Shown: positions 7,594 to 15,588 of the stretch, piece after piece
Position numbering within the stretch: the stretch's first letter is position 1
Layout of the letters: every line of letters begins with the position of its first letter
From: Candidatus Rokuibacteriota bacterium
Lineage (GTDB): Bacteria; Methylomirabilota; Methylomirabilia; Rokubacteriales; CSP1-6
Assembly (NCBI GenBank): GCA_003221615.1
Contig: QHSQ01000124.1
Span: 1-63,256 of the forward strand
Direction: 5' to 3'
DNA length: 63,256 bases
Position numbers and translations under genes: made by a program
The notes under the pieces: model-generated
What the model was told of the DNA's origin: nothing
The model's database searches: none
Seen by the model: the letters and a program-made list of their open reading frames with translations, nothing else

Positions 7594-9714
7594 ATGCGCC
7601 GCACGATCGCCCACTCGGTCCGTGGGCGTCTCCGCGTCCGCTACCCTGCCCACTGGCTCGAGCCACGCTGCTCGGCGATCGAGTCCGAGCTGAAGGCGTT
7701 GCCGGGCGTGCGGGCCGTGCACGGCCGGGCACTGACCGGCAGCCTTCGCATCGACTACGATCCGTATCGTCTGGCGGCGGAGGCGATCGTCGACAGGCTC
7801 GACTGTATGACGGCGGAGCTGGCCGCGCCGCCGACCTCGAAGCTGACGCATCCGAAAGGCCGGCAGCTCCAGACGCTCCCATCGGCTCCAGTGCTGAAGA
7901 TGATCGGCGCCACCTCAGTGCTCGTCACCGCGTGCTGCCTGCCGGTTCCGCCGGCGATCACCGCGGGCCTCCTGCTGGCGTCGAGCGCCCCGGCGTTCTT
8001 CCGCGCCGGCGTCACGCTCGCCGCCCGACGGCGGCTGAATGGAGACGTCCTCGAGGCGTCGACGCTCGGGCTCCTGGTGGCACGACGAAACTTCACGGCG
8101 GCCGCGCTCCTGACGTGGGTACGCGCGCTGGGCGAGCTCGTGGTGGCACGCAGCATCGTGCGGGCCCGCACGTCGCTGAGCGATGTCGTCGGCGTGCCCG
8201 GGCGGGCGGTGACACGCCGGTCCGGCGACCAGCGCGAGTCGGTCGAGCTCGGCGCCCTTCACGCGGGCGATGTCGTCGTCGTCACCACCGGTCAGCGCAT
8301 CCCCGTCGACGGCACCATCGTCCGTGGCGAGGCGATGGTGAATCAGCAGACCATGACCGGCGAAGCACTGCCGGTCGACTGCCTCCCGGGCGATCGCGTC
8401 TTCGCGGCCACGACGCTCGAGCACGGCGAGATCGAGATCCGGGCCGAGCAGCTCGGGCCCCATACGGCCGTGGGGCGCATCGTCCGCGCGATCGAGGACG
8501 CCGCCACGGAGAAGCCGGACATCCAGCTCTTCGCCGAGCGGCTGGCCGATCGTGAAGTGTGGCGGACCCTGGCCTTGGCCGGCCTGGGCGGCGCCTTCTC
8601 GCGGAGCTTCGACGCCGCAATGGCGATCCTGGTCGCCGACTACGGCACCGCGGCGCGCGTCGGAATCCCGACCGCCATTCTGACCTCGCTGCGCCGCGCG
8701 GCGAGCGAAGGCATCCTCGTCAAGGGGCCGCGCACGCTCGAACGCCTCGCCCGGGTCGACACGATCGTGTTCGACAAGACCGGCACCCTGACGTCGGGCA
8801 CGCTCCACGTGACCCGGATCGTCTCCTACGACAAGGCGCTCGACGAGGGCGCGCTCGTCCGGTTGAGCGCAGCGGCGGAGCATGGATTCACTCACCCTGT
8901 CGCCCGTGCTGTGGGCCGGCTCGCGCGGGAACGCCGGATCGTGGTCCCGCCCGTGACCGGGACGGAGTCGTCGCTCGGGCTCGGGCTCGACGTCCGGGTC
9001 GAAGACCGCCGCGTTCTGATCGGTAGCCGGCGATTCATGGAGCAGCACCGTGTCGGCCTCGAGCGCGCGCGCAGCGACGAAGCGGCCGCACACTCCGTTG
9101 GCGCCTCGCCGCTCTTTGTCGCGATCGACGATCGCCTGGCCGGCATGCTCGAGCTCCAGGACCAGCTTCGCGACGACGCGCCCGACGCGGTCCACGCGCT
9201 CCGAGCCCGCAAGATGCGGAACGTCATCATGCTATCGGGCGACCATCCCGAGCCGAGCCGCGTGATCGCGGACTCGCTCGGCCTCAGACATCACTACGCG
9301 GAGCTCTTGCCCGAGGACAAGGCACGACTCGTCCGAGAGCTGAAGGCCGAGGGCCGCGTGGTCGCGATGGTCGGCGACGGAGTCAACGACGCGCTGGGCC
9401 TTCAGGCGGCGGACGTCGGCATGGCGGTGCCCGGCGGCGCCGCGGTGGCGGCGGAGGCCGCTGACATCGTCCTGCTCTCGGGAGGCCTCGACCGGGTGGT
9501 GCGGGCGCTCGACCTGGCGCGGGAGAGTATTATCGCGGTGCGTCAGACTCTCGGGGTCGCCGCACGTGCCAACCTGGGTGTCGTTGGGCTCGCGTCGTTC
9601 GGGTGGGCGCGCCCGCTGACCAGCATCCTCTTGAGTCACGGCACGACCGTCGCGGCGGCCGTGGTCACGGCGGCACGCGGTGCCGCCAGGCCCCCCTCTC
9701 CCCTGGCCGAGTGA
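7594..9714 (+). CDS. P1B-like P-type ATPase with N-terminal HMA_2-like domain and no Cys in the membrane metal site
   Basis: The 706-residue protein has an HMA_2-like domain (residues 5-70, HSVRGRLRVRYPAHW), hydrophobic segments, the actuator TGE motif (MTGEALPV), the phosphorylation site DKTGTLT near residue 394, an HP dipeptide in the nucleotide domain (GFTHPVARAV) and GDGVNDALGLQAADVG. The architecture is P1B, but the membrane motif reads DYGTAARVGIPTAILTSL: the proline is kept while the usual Cys residues (CPC, SPC, DYSC) are absent. The ion is therefore uncertain and may not be a soft metal. It sits in a tight series with two small partners upstream and a P2 ATPase downstream. Confidence 0.88.
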   Translation: MRRTIAHSVRGRLRVRYPAHWLEPRCSAIESELKALPGVRAVHGRALTGSLRIDYDPYRLAAEAIVDRLDCMTAELAAPPTSKLTHPKGRQLQTLPSAPVLKMIGATSVLVTACCLPVPPAITAGLLLASSAPAFFRAGVTLAARRRLNGDVLEASTLGLLVARRNFTAAALLTWVRALGELVVARSIVRARTSLSDVVGVPGRAVTRRSGDQRESVELGALHAGDVVVVTTGQRIPVDGTIVRGEAMVNQQTMTGEALPVDCLPGDRVFAATTLEHGEIEIRAEQLGPHTAVGRIVRAIEDAATEKPDIQLFAERLADREVWRTLALAGLGGAFSRSFDAAMAILVADYGTAARVGIPTAILTSLRRAASEGILVKGPRTLERLARVDTIVFDKTGTLTSGTLHVTRIVSYDKALDEGALVRLSAAAEHGFTHPVARAVGRLARERRIVVPPVTGTESSLGLGLDVRVEDRRVLIGSRRFMEQHRVGLERARSDEAAAHSVGASPLFVAIDDRLAGMLELQDQLRDDAPDAVHALRARKMRNVIMLSGDHPEPSRVIADSLGLRHHYAELLPEDKARLVRELKAEGRVVAMVGDGVNDALGLQAADVGMAVPGGAAVAAEAADIVLLSGGLDRVVRALDLARESIIAVRQTLGVAARANLGVVGLASFGWARPLTSILLSHGTTVAAAVVTAARGAARPPSPLAE

Positions 9715-9775
9715 CGTTACTAGAATGTACGCCGAGCGACATCGACCTGACATACTCGTCTCGTACTGTGGGTGT

Positions 9776-9791
9776 CGAGGGAGACCCCTCG
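9776..9791. other. Short hairpin in the leader of the 49-residue gene
   Basis: In the 101-bp gap after the first ATPase, CGAGGG-AGAC-CCCTCG forms a perfect 6-bp stem. It ends 24 bp before the ATG at 9816 and just upstream of the strong GGGAGGAG site. There is no T-run. It may protect or tune the downstream message; I see no firm function. Confidence 0.3.
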
Positions 9792-9815
9792 GGCTATGGA
9801 ACGGGAGGAGATTTG

Positions 9816-9965
9816 ATGCTCGCTCGGCTCCTGATGCGCTTGATCGCCGATATGCTGTTCGAGACGGCGGCATCCCGGAACCGGTCGTATGAAGCGGAGG
9901 TCGACCGCTACCTCGAGGCGCAAGGCTTCGTCCTCGACCGCAAAGCGAGGCCAGCCGTCCGCTAG
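9816..9965 (+). CDS. 49-residue protein in the ATPase cassette
   Basis: A very good ribosome-binding site (GGGAGGAG, 6 nt upstream) precedes the ATG at 9816. The product starts MLARLLMRLIADMLFETAA, an amphipathic or weakly hydrophobic helix, continues with a charged region (NRSYEAEVDRYLEAQGFVLD) and ends RKARPAVR. I do not recognise a family. It lies between the two ATPases and overlaps the longest reading of the second one by 77 bp, which favours a later start for that ATPase. A small regulatory subunit, as known for several P-type ATPases, is a reasonable but untested guess. Confidence 0.55.
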   Translation: MLARLLMRLIADMLFETAASRNRSYEAEVDRYLEAQGFVLDRKARPAVR

Positions 9966-12900
9966 ACCTTCCCAGGCGCCGGCCGCGCCCCAACCCCCGC
10001 GGTCCCCCGGCGTCAAGGTCGTGTTCGTCGCGGTCCGTGGCCGTGCTCGACTTCAGGTCGAAGGCATCCGTGGGCGGCCCGTCTGTGCGGCCCGTCTCGA
10101 AGCGCGCCTCGCCGCCGCCCACGGCATTCGTCAGGCTCGGGCGAGCTCCACCACCGGCAACGTCCTCATCCTGTTCGACGCCGGGAAGCTCGAGCTCCGG
10201 TCCCTGATCGCCGCGGTCACCCGCCACGCGGGCCAGGTTCGCAACGGTGATGGTCGGGCGCTGACGCGAGTCGACAGCGTCTGGCACACGCTGTCCGCGG
10301 CGGCCGTCGCCCGAGAGCTCAGCGCGAATCCCGACGCGGGGCTCGACGCGACCGACGTCGCACGGCGACTCGCGGCGCTCGGCGAGAACCAGCTGCCCAC
10401 GCCGGCGCCCAAGACCTCGCTCGAGATCCTCGCGGGCCACGTCACCTCCCTGCCCGTGCTCTTGCTCGGCGCCGCCGCCGTGCTCTCGCTCGGCATGGGT
10501 GCCGTGGTCGACGCGGTGGTCATCGGCGCGGTGATCGCCGCCAACGGCATCGTCGGCTACATCACCGAGCGCCGGGTCGAGCGTATCTTCGCCTCGCTCC
10601 AGAACGGGGGCCTGCCGCCGGCGTTCGTCCTTCGAGACGGCCGCGAAGTCATGGTGCCCGCCCACGAGCTGGTGCCGGGCGACGTCATGCTCCTCAAGGC
10701 CGGCCACACGATCGCGGCCGACGCGCGACTCGTCGACGTCGAGCATCTCGCCGTCGACGAGTCGACCCTGACCGGGGAGAGCATGCCGGTCACGAAGGTC
10801 GCGGCGCTGGTCTGCGGCGCCGACGCGCCGCTGCCCGACCGGCTCAACATGGTGTTCGCCGCCACCGTCGTGGCGGAAGGTTCCGGGATCGCGGTCGTCG
10901 TCGGCACCGGCCGGGAGACCGAGATCGGACGGGTGCGCGCGCTCGTGGCCGAGACACCGACGGCGACGACGCCGCTCGAGCGACAGCTGGATCACATGGG
11001 CGGCCAGCTCGTCGCGGCTTCGCTGGGCTTCTGCGGTCTCGCGCTCGGCCTCGGGCTCTTCCGCGGCGTTCCGGCGATCGAGATGGTTCGGGCGTCGCTG
11101 TCGCTCGCCGTCGCCGCCGTCCCCGAGGGCCTGCCGGCCGTCGCCACCACCACCCTGGCGCTCGGGATGCATCGCATGATGCGCCAGCGGATGCTGGTAC
11201 GTCGTCTGGCGGCGGTCGAGAGCCTCGGCTCGACGACCGTGATCTGTCTCGACAAGACGGGCACGCTCACCGAAAACCGCATGACCGCCACCGCGTGGCA
11301 TCTCGGTCGCCGCGAGTACCTCGCCGCGCCGAAAAGCACGCGGGGCGACCCCGAGCCCGATCAGCTTCTGGCGCGCGCGCTCGCCATCGGTGTCCTCTGT
11401 AACGAGGCCGAGATCGCCGACGACTCGGAGGACATCAGGGGCAGCTCCACGGAGGCCGCGCTCCTCACCGCGGCGCTCGACTTCGGCGTCGATTGTCGGG
11501 GGCTGCGCTGGCAGTATCCGCAGCAGGAGCTGCGACCGCGTCGCAACGGCGAGAACTGGATGGCGACCGTTCACAAGGAGAGCGCGACAGAGCGGCTCGT
11601 GGCGGTCAAGGGCGCACCCGAGGAAGTCCTGGCGCTCTCGACCTCGTGGCTCGACGGCGAAGCGGTCCAGCCACTCACGCGCGCCTCGAGGGCCGAGATC
11701 CTCGCCGCGAACGGACGCATCGCCGCGAGCGGAATGCGGGTGCTGGCGCTCGCGTTCAAGCAGCTCTCGTCGGGCGCCGAGGCAACGTACGACGACTTCA
11801 CCTGGGTGGGCCTGGTCGCGTTGAGCGATCCGGTGCGGCCGGGCGTCCGCGAGGCCATCCAGGCGTGTGAGCGCGCCGGGATCCGGCCGGTCATTCTCAC
11901 GGGCGACCAGGCGCGCACGGCCTCCGCGATCTATCGCGATTTCGATCCCACCGGGCGGCGCAGCCCGCGCGTCTTCGAGGCCTCGCGGCTGTCGGGTCTG
12001 GATCCGGCGACTCTAGTGGCGGTGGCGGCCGAGGTCGACGTCTTCGCGCGCGTGTCCCCGGCCCACAAGCACCAGATCGTGCGCGCGCTCCAGGCCGGCG
12101 GCCACGTCGTCGCGATGACCGGCGACGGGATCAACGACGCCGCGGCGCTGCGCGCCGCCGATATCGGCGTCGCGATGGGCGCGCGCGGCACGGACGTCGC
12201 CCGCGACGTCGCCGACGTCGTGCTGATGGACGACGACTTCGGCTCGATCGTGCAAGCCGTCGAGCAGGGCCGCACGATCCACGCGAACATCAGCAAGGCG
12301 TTGCGGTTCCTCCTGTCGACGAACTTCAGCGAGATTCTCGTGACGCTCGGCGCGCTGGCCCTCGGCGCGGCGCGCCCGATGTCGGCGATCCAGTTCCTCT
12401 GGATCAACCTGCTGTCGGACGTCGTTCCGGCTCTGGCCCTGGCGATGGAGCCGCCCGAGCGCGACGTCATGGACCGGCCGCCGCTCGCCCCGCACGAGCC
12501 CATCCTGACCCGATCCCGGCTCGTCGAGATCGGCGGTGACGCGGCGATCCTCTCGGCGGCCACGCTGGGCGTGCACGGCCTGGCCGTCGCCCGCTACGGC
12601 GCCGGCGCTCACGCGACGACGATCGCGTTCTGCACCCTGACCGCGGCGCAGCTCGTGCACGCGCTCAGCTATCGCTCGGGGTTTTCGCGAGACCAGGGCT
12701 TCCCGGCTCTGGAGATGGCGGTGGGCGGCACCCTGGCGGTGCACCTCGCGGCGATGACCGCGTCACCGCTGCGTCGGCTCCTGGGAACCACGTTGCTCTC
12801 CGGGTCTGACTGGCTGCTGGTCGCCGGCGGCGTCGCGGTGCCGCTCGCCGTTCGGGGACTCAGACGGGTACTGGCGTCGGAGGCGAGATCGATCGGAAAC

Positions 12901-13002
12901 GACCGGGCACACGAGGTGATGGGATGGAAGCCAAGCGGCGAGCAGGAGCAAACGGAAGGAAACGGAAGACTGCCGGAGCCGCCAGGGTCGGCGCCAAGGT
13001 GA
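9889..13002 (+). CDS. P2-type cation ATPase (SERCA-like) with N-terminal HMA_2-like domain
   Basis: Up to 1037 residues. Residues 41-112 are an HMA_2-like domain (VKVVFVAVRGRARLQVEG), followed by a Cation_ATPase_N region (HTLSAAAVARELSANPDAG). The M4 motif AAVPEGLPAVAT, TGES, DKTGTLTENRM, TGDGINDAAALRAADIGVAMG, M5 STNFSEI (NxxE) and M6 NLLSD show a P2 pump with the residues that bind Ca2+ in SERCA. The most likely function is export of Ca2+ or another divalent ion. The start is uncertain: the ATG at 9889 overlaps the 49-residue gene and lacks a clear ribosome-binding site, and a GTG at 10021 is an alternative that keeps the whole HMA_2-like domain. Confidence 0.88.
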   Translation: MKRRSTATSRRKASSSTAKRGQPSARPSQAPAAPQPPRSPGVKVVFVAVRGRARLQVEGIRGRPVCAARLEARLAAAHGIRQARASSTTGNVLILFDAGKLELRSLIAAVTRHAGQVRNGDGRALTRVDSVWHTLSAAAVARELSANPDAGLDATDVARRLAALGENQLPTPAPKTSLEILAGHVTSLPVLLLGAAAVLSLGMGAVVDAVVIGAVIAANGIVGYITERRVERIFASLQNGGLPPAFVLRDGREVMVPAHELVPGDVMLLKAGHTIAADARLVDVEHLAVDESTLTGESMPVTKVAALVCGADAPLPDRLNMVFAATVVAEGSGIAVVVGTGRETEIGRVRALVAETPTATTPLERQLDHMGGQLVAASLGFCGLALGLGLFRGVPAIEMVRASLSLAVAAVPEGLPAVATTTLALGMHRMMRQRMLVRRLAAVESLGSTTVICLDKTGTLTENRMTATAWHLGRREYLAAPKSTRGDPEPDQLLARALAIGVLCNEAEIADDSEDIRGSSTEAALLTAALDFGVDCRGLRWQYPQQELRPRRNGENWMATVHKESATERLVAVKGAPEEVLALSTSWLDGEAVQPLTRASRAEILAANGRIAASGMRVLALAFKQLSSGAEATYDDFTWVGLVALSDPVRPGVREAIQACERAGIRPVILTGDQARTASAIYRDFDPTGRRSPRVFEASRLSGLDPATLVAVAAEVDVFARVSPAHKHQIVRALQAGGHVVAMTGDGINDAAALRAADIGVAMGARGTDVARDVADVVLMDDDFGSIVQAVEQGRTIHANISKALRFLLSTNFSEILVTLGALALGAARPMSAIQFLWINLLSDVVPALALAMEPPERDVMDRPPLAPHEPILTRSRLVEIGGDAAILSAATLGVHGLAVARYGAGAHATTIAFCTLTAAQLVHALSYRSGFSRDQGFPALEMAVGGTLAVHLAAMTASPLRRLLGTTLLSGSDWLLVAGGVAVPLAVRGLRRVLASEARSIGNDRAHEVMGWKPSGEQEQTEGNGRLPEPPGSAPR

Positions 13003-13580
13003 CGCGCAGCTCCCACAACGGAAGCTTCGAGCAGGCGATTCAGAAGGCGGTCAGCGGAGGCGGGACCGTCTCCGTCGGCCTGGTGAACCTCGTCAAGAAC
13101 ACGCTCGTCACCGCGATCTCGGGCGCTCGCGACGTCGGCGGCGAGATGGGCACCGCGGCGGTCGCGGCGGTGCGCGGCTCGATCCGGGCGGCGAGCGAGA
13201 TCGGCGCCGACCTCGGCGCCGTTGCCAGATACTCGATCATGGGCACGATCGAGGCCGCCGAGCAGATCGGGGGCGAGCTCGGCGGCGCGGCGCGGACGGC
13301 CACGCGTGACGCCGTGAAGACGACGCGCGACGTCGGCGGGGACGTGAGCCGCGTGGCCGGCGAGGCGATCCAGGGCACGGCGGAGGCGGCGCGCCGGCTC
13401 GGCGCCGACGTCGGATCGCTGGTCCAGGACGCCGCACGCGGCGCGGTGGAGGCGGCCGACCGCATCGGCTCGGCCGCGGGTCGCGCCGTGCGCGCCACGG
13501 TCGCCGAAGCAGTCTCCGGGACGAAGGCGCTGGGGGGCCGCCACGACGGCGCGCGAACGACCCGCCGACGCCGGGCCTGA
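12924..13580 (+). CDS. 22-residue helical repeat protein B
   Basis: The 218-residue paralogue of the protein at 6050-6538. A basic N-terminus (EAKRRAGANGRKRKTAG) leads to TVSVGLVNLVKNTLVTAISG, then six uninterrupted 22-residue units (residues 68-199: ARDVGGEMG..., ASEIGADLG..., AEQIGGELG..., TRDVGGDVS..., ARRLGADVG..., ADRIGSAAG...) and a basic tail. The ATG at 12924 has GAGGTGATGGG in front and overlaps the ATPase gene by 79 bp; a GTG at 12999 forming a GTGA overlap with the ATPase stop is the alternative. No Cys or Trp is seen. It probably forms a long amphipathic helix along a membrane. Its role beside the ATPases is unknown. Confidence 0.75.
   Translation: MEAKRRAGANGRKRKTAGAARVGAKVTRSSHNGSFEQAIQKAVSGGGTVSVGLVNLVKNTLVTAISGARDVGGEMGTAAVAAVRGSIRAASEIGADLGAVARYSIMGTIEAAEQIGGELGGAARTATRDAVKTTRDVGGDVSRVAGEAIQGTAEAARRLGADVGSLVQDAARGAVEAADRIGSAAGRAVRATVAEAVSGTKALGGRHDGARTTRRRRA
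13125..13520 (+). repeat. Six coding copies of a 66-bp (22-residue) repeat
   Basis: Residues 68-199 of repeat protein B split into six units of exactly 22 residues with no insertion or deletion. Consensus: A-x-x-I/V-G-G/A-D/E-L/V/M-G-x-A/V-A-x-x-A-x-x-G-x-x-E-A. The heptad-free 11+11 spacing is typical of membrane-lying amphipathic helices. The DNA copies differ, so selection has held the spacing at protein level. Confidence 0.85.
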
Positions 13581-13583
13581 CGA

Positions 13584-14564
13584 TCAGGACAGGGTCAGCA
13601 TCTCCTTCGCGCTGCCGGTCATGAGCTGCCGCATCTCGACCTCGGTCATGCCATAGGCGCGGAGCATCGCCGCCAGCAGGCGATACGCTTCGACGGTCTG
13701 CGGCAGCAGCGGGATCCCCGCGTCGCTCGACAGCATGAAGTGCTCGGGTCCGATCGCGCGGATCGCCGCCACCATGTCCTGAGGATCGACACCGAGCAGC
13801 GGCGAGAGCTCGTCCCACGTGAGCGCGAAGCGCACACCGGCATCCGCCCAGCGCTTCATCCTGGGTACGTCGAGCTCGAACACCTCGCTGAATGGATGGT
13901 CGATGAACGCCCGGCGGTAGCCGATGGCGCCGATCTCCTCGGCGAGCGCGTCCATCTCCTGGGGCGACAGATGCCCGAACGATAAGGCCACCCCGTGATC
14001 GGCGCAGAGCCGCACGGTGTCGCGGATCGCCGGGAGCAATCGGCCGTGATCGTCCAGCACATAGATGCCGGTCATGAGCGCATCGTCCCAGCTGGTGGGC
14101 GGAACGGGGTCGTCGTAGCGGCGCGCCTTGTCGAACCACACGCCGCGGCCGCCGAGACGGTAGATGCTCCAGGCCGAGGTCACCGGCGGCATCCACATCC
14201 CGAGGACTCCGCCCTCCACTGCTGCCTTGATCTCGGCGAAGTCGATGGGCTTCAGGGGAATCCCGACGATCCAGGCCGACAGGCACTTCACCGGGCGGAG
14301 GCTTAGGCACTCGGCCCAGCGGTCGACATCGTCCTGAAGCCGGCGCGCCACTTCCCAGGGACGGCCGGGCGAGATGCTCTTGAAGAGGACCGCCTTCATC
14401 CCGGCGCGGGTCGCCTCCTGCGCGGCATGCATCGGCTCCTCTTCGTCGTGGCCGCGCGCGTGGGCATGGACATCGATCGCGTCCGTGAGGTCGTACATCG
14501 CCGCCTTGTTGGCTCCCATGCTGTAACGGGCCTGGTAGGATCGGACGACTCGCCGGCTGACCAT
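13584..14564 (-). CDS. DUF6282-type amidohydrolase-like protein
   Basis: The 326-residue protein starts at ATG 14564, preceded by a strong GAGGAGGAAA site; a longer frame from 14624 ignores it. It carries TDAIDVHAHARGHDEEE near residue 30 (the D-x-H-x-H metal motif of the amidohydrolase superfamily), AGMKAVLFKS, LSFGHLSPQEMDALAE and MLSSDAGIPLLP, where the final Asp would complete the metal site. This fits DUF6282, metal-dependent hydrolases of the TIM-barrel type with unknown substrate. It is convergent with repeat protein B (3 bp apart) and divergent from the NRPS locus. Confidence 0.75.
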   Translation of the reverse strand: MVSRRVVRSYQARYSMGANKAAMYDLTDAIDVHAHARGHDEEEPMHAAQEATRAGMKAVLFKSISPGRPWEVARRLQDDVDRWAECLSLRPVKCLSAWIVGIPLKPIDFAEIKAAVEGGVLGMWMPPVTSAWSIYRLGGRGVWFDKARRYDDPVPPTSWDDALMTGIYVLDDHGRLLPAIRDTVRLCADHGVALSFGHLSPQEMDALAEEIGAIGYRRAFIDHPFSEVFELDVPRMKRWADAGVRFALTWDELSPLLGVDPQDMVAAIRAIGPEHFMLSSDAGIPLLPQTVEAYRLLAAMLRAYGMTEVEMRQLMTGSAKEMLTLS

Positions 14565-14690
14565 AGACGTGTTTCCTCCTCCCCGAGGGTATAGACCGCT
14601 CGCAGATTTCGAGATCCCCTGCATCGCCTCGACCGATACCGCGGCACGTCCGGTCGGTCAAGTAAAACCGAGGGAAACCATGTATGTATC

Positions 14691-14719
14691 TTCAGGTCCG
14701 CAATTGCGAGTCGTATACT
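14691..14719 (+). promoter_or_regulatory. Possible promoter of the NRPS locus
   Basis: TATACT at 14714-14719 is a near-perfect -10 hexamer in an otherwise GC-rich region. The -35 at the ideal 17-bp distance, TTCAGG (14691-14696), is weak, so an activator may be needed. It lies about 90 bp before the ATG at 14811 in the divergent gap with the DUF6282 gene. Confidence 0.35.
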
Positions 14720-14810
14720 GTCCCAACCCCTCGAGAGGGTGACCCCAGAGGGGCTAGTCGCCGGCCGCGGCACTGAACGCATAATTTGGAGATTGCGGCA
14801 AGGGCTCCAG

Positions 14811-15569
14811 ATGGATAGGAAGGCGCTGTTCGAGCTCCTGGTCTCGCCCCCGGTGTTCTTCACCCTGCTCCTCGTGAGTCGGATGGTCTTCTTCACGACG
14901 CTGGAGGTCATTCGGCCGGCCCGGCCCCTCGCGTATCGGGCGGTGATCCGGAACGATCTGGTCGCCCTGGCGGCCTACATCTACATCGTCTTTCCGCTCG
15001 CCGCGCATCTGAATCACCTCGTGCAGGGCCAGCCTTCGTATCCAGCCAGCGTGGCCGCGCTCCCGGTGCCGCTGAGAGTCGCGCTGTACTACGTCCTGGC
15101 CGACTTCGGCCACTATTGGGTGCACCGGCTCACCCACACGCGATTTTTCTGGCGCGTACACAAGTGGCACCACTCGCCGACGTACATGTACTGGATGGGT
15201 GGTGTGCGGGCAACGGTGCCGCAGCAGTTTCTGGTGAACATCCCGTATATTCTGGCCTATCCCCTGCTGGACATCTCTCCCTGGTGGATGTTCCTCGGGA
15301 TCGCGGCGCTGAGCGCCATTCAGAACGATTGGATGCACATGAACATGACGTGGCGCTCGGTGTGGCTGGAGAGGATCTTCGTCACGCCCCGATATCACCA
15401 TGTTCACCACAGCGCGGACCCCCGACACTACGGGGCGAACATGGGGAATCTGTTCACGGTCTGGGATCGGCTGTTCGGGACGCACGTGGACCCCGACAGG
15501 GTGGAGCCGAACTTCTCCTTCGGTCTCGGGACCAAGGAGAATCCCGTCCGGCTCATGCTGGGGGTGTGA
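14811..15569 (+). CDS. Sterol desaturase / fatty acid hydroxylase family membrane di-iron enzyme
   Basis: The 252-residue protein has several hydrophobic segments and the complete histidine signature of the family: HYWVH (HxxxH), HKWHH (HxxHH) and HHVHH (HxxHH), which hold a di-iron centre on the cytoplasmic face. Such enzymes hydroxylate or desaturate C-H bonds in lipids or sterols using O2. The ATG at 14811 (MDRKALFELLV) is preferred over a GTG at 14739. It is the first gene of the NRPS locus, 19 bp before the PPTase, and may act on a fatty acyl part of the product; that link is inference. Confidence 0.85.
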   Translation: MDRKALFELLVSPPVFFTLLLVSRMVFFTTLEVIRPARPLAYRAVIRNDLVALAAYIYIVFPLAAHLNHLVQGQPSYPASVAALPVPLRVALYYVLADFGHYWVHRLTHTRFFWRVHKWHHSPTYMYWMGGVRATVPQQFLVNIPYILAYPLLDISPWWMFLGIAALSAIQNDWMHMNMTWRSVWLERIFVTPRYHHVHHSADPRHYGANMGNLFTVWDRLFGTHVDPDRVEPNFSFGLGTKENPVRLMLGV

Positions 15570-15588
15570 CCCCGGCGTGGAGCCAGTT

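Noticed and set aside
9232..11574. 780-codon minus-strand frame across the two ATPases
   Set aside because: Shadow of high-GC coding sequence; both ATPases are fully supported by motifs on the plus strand.
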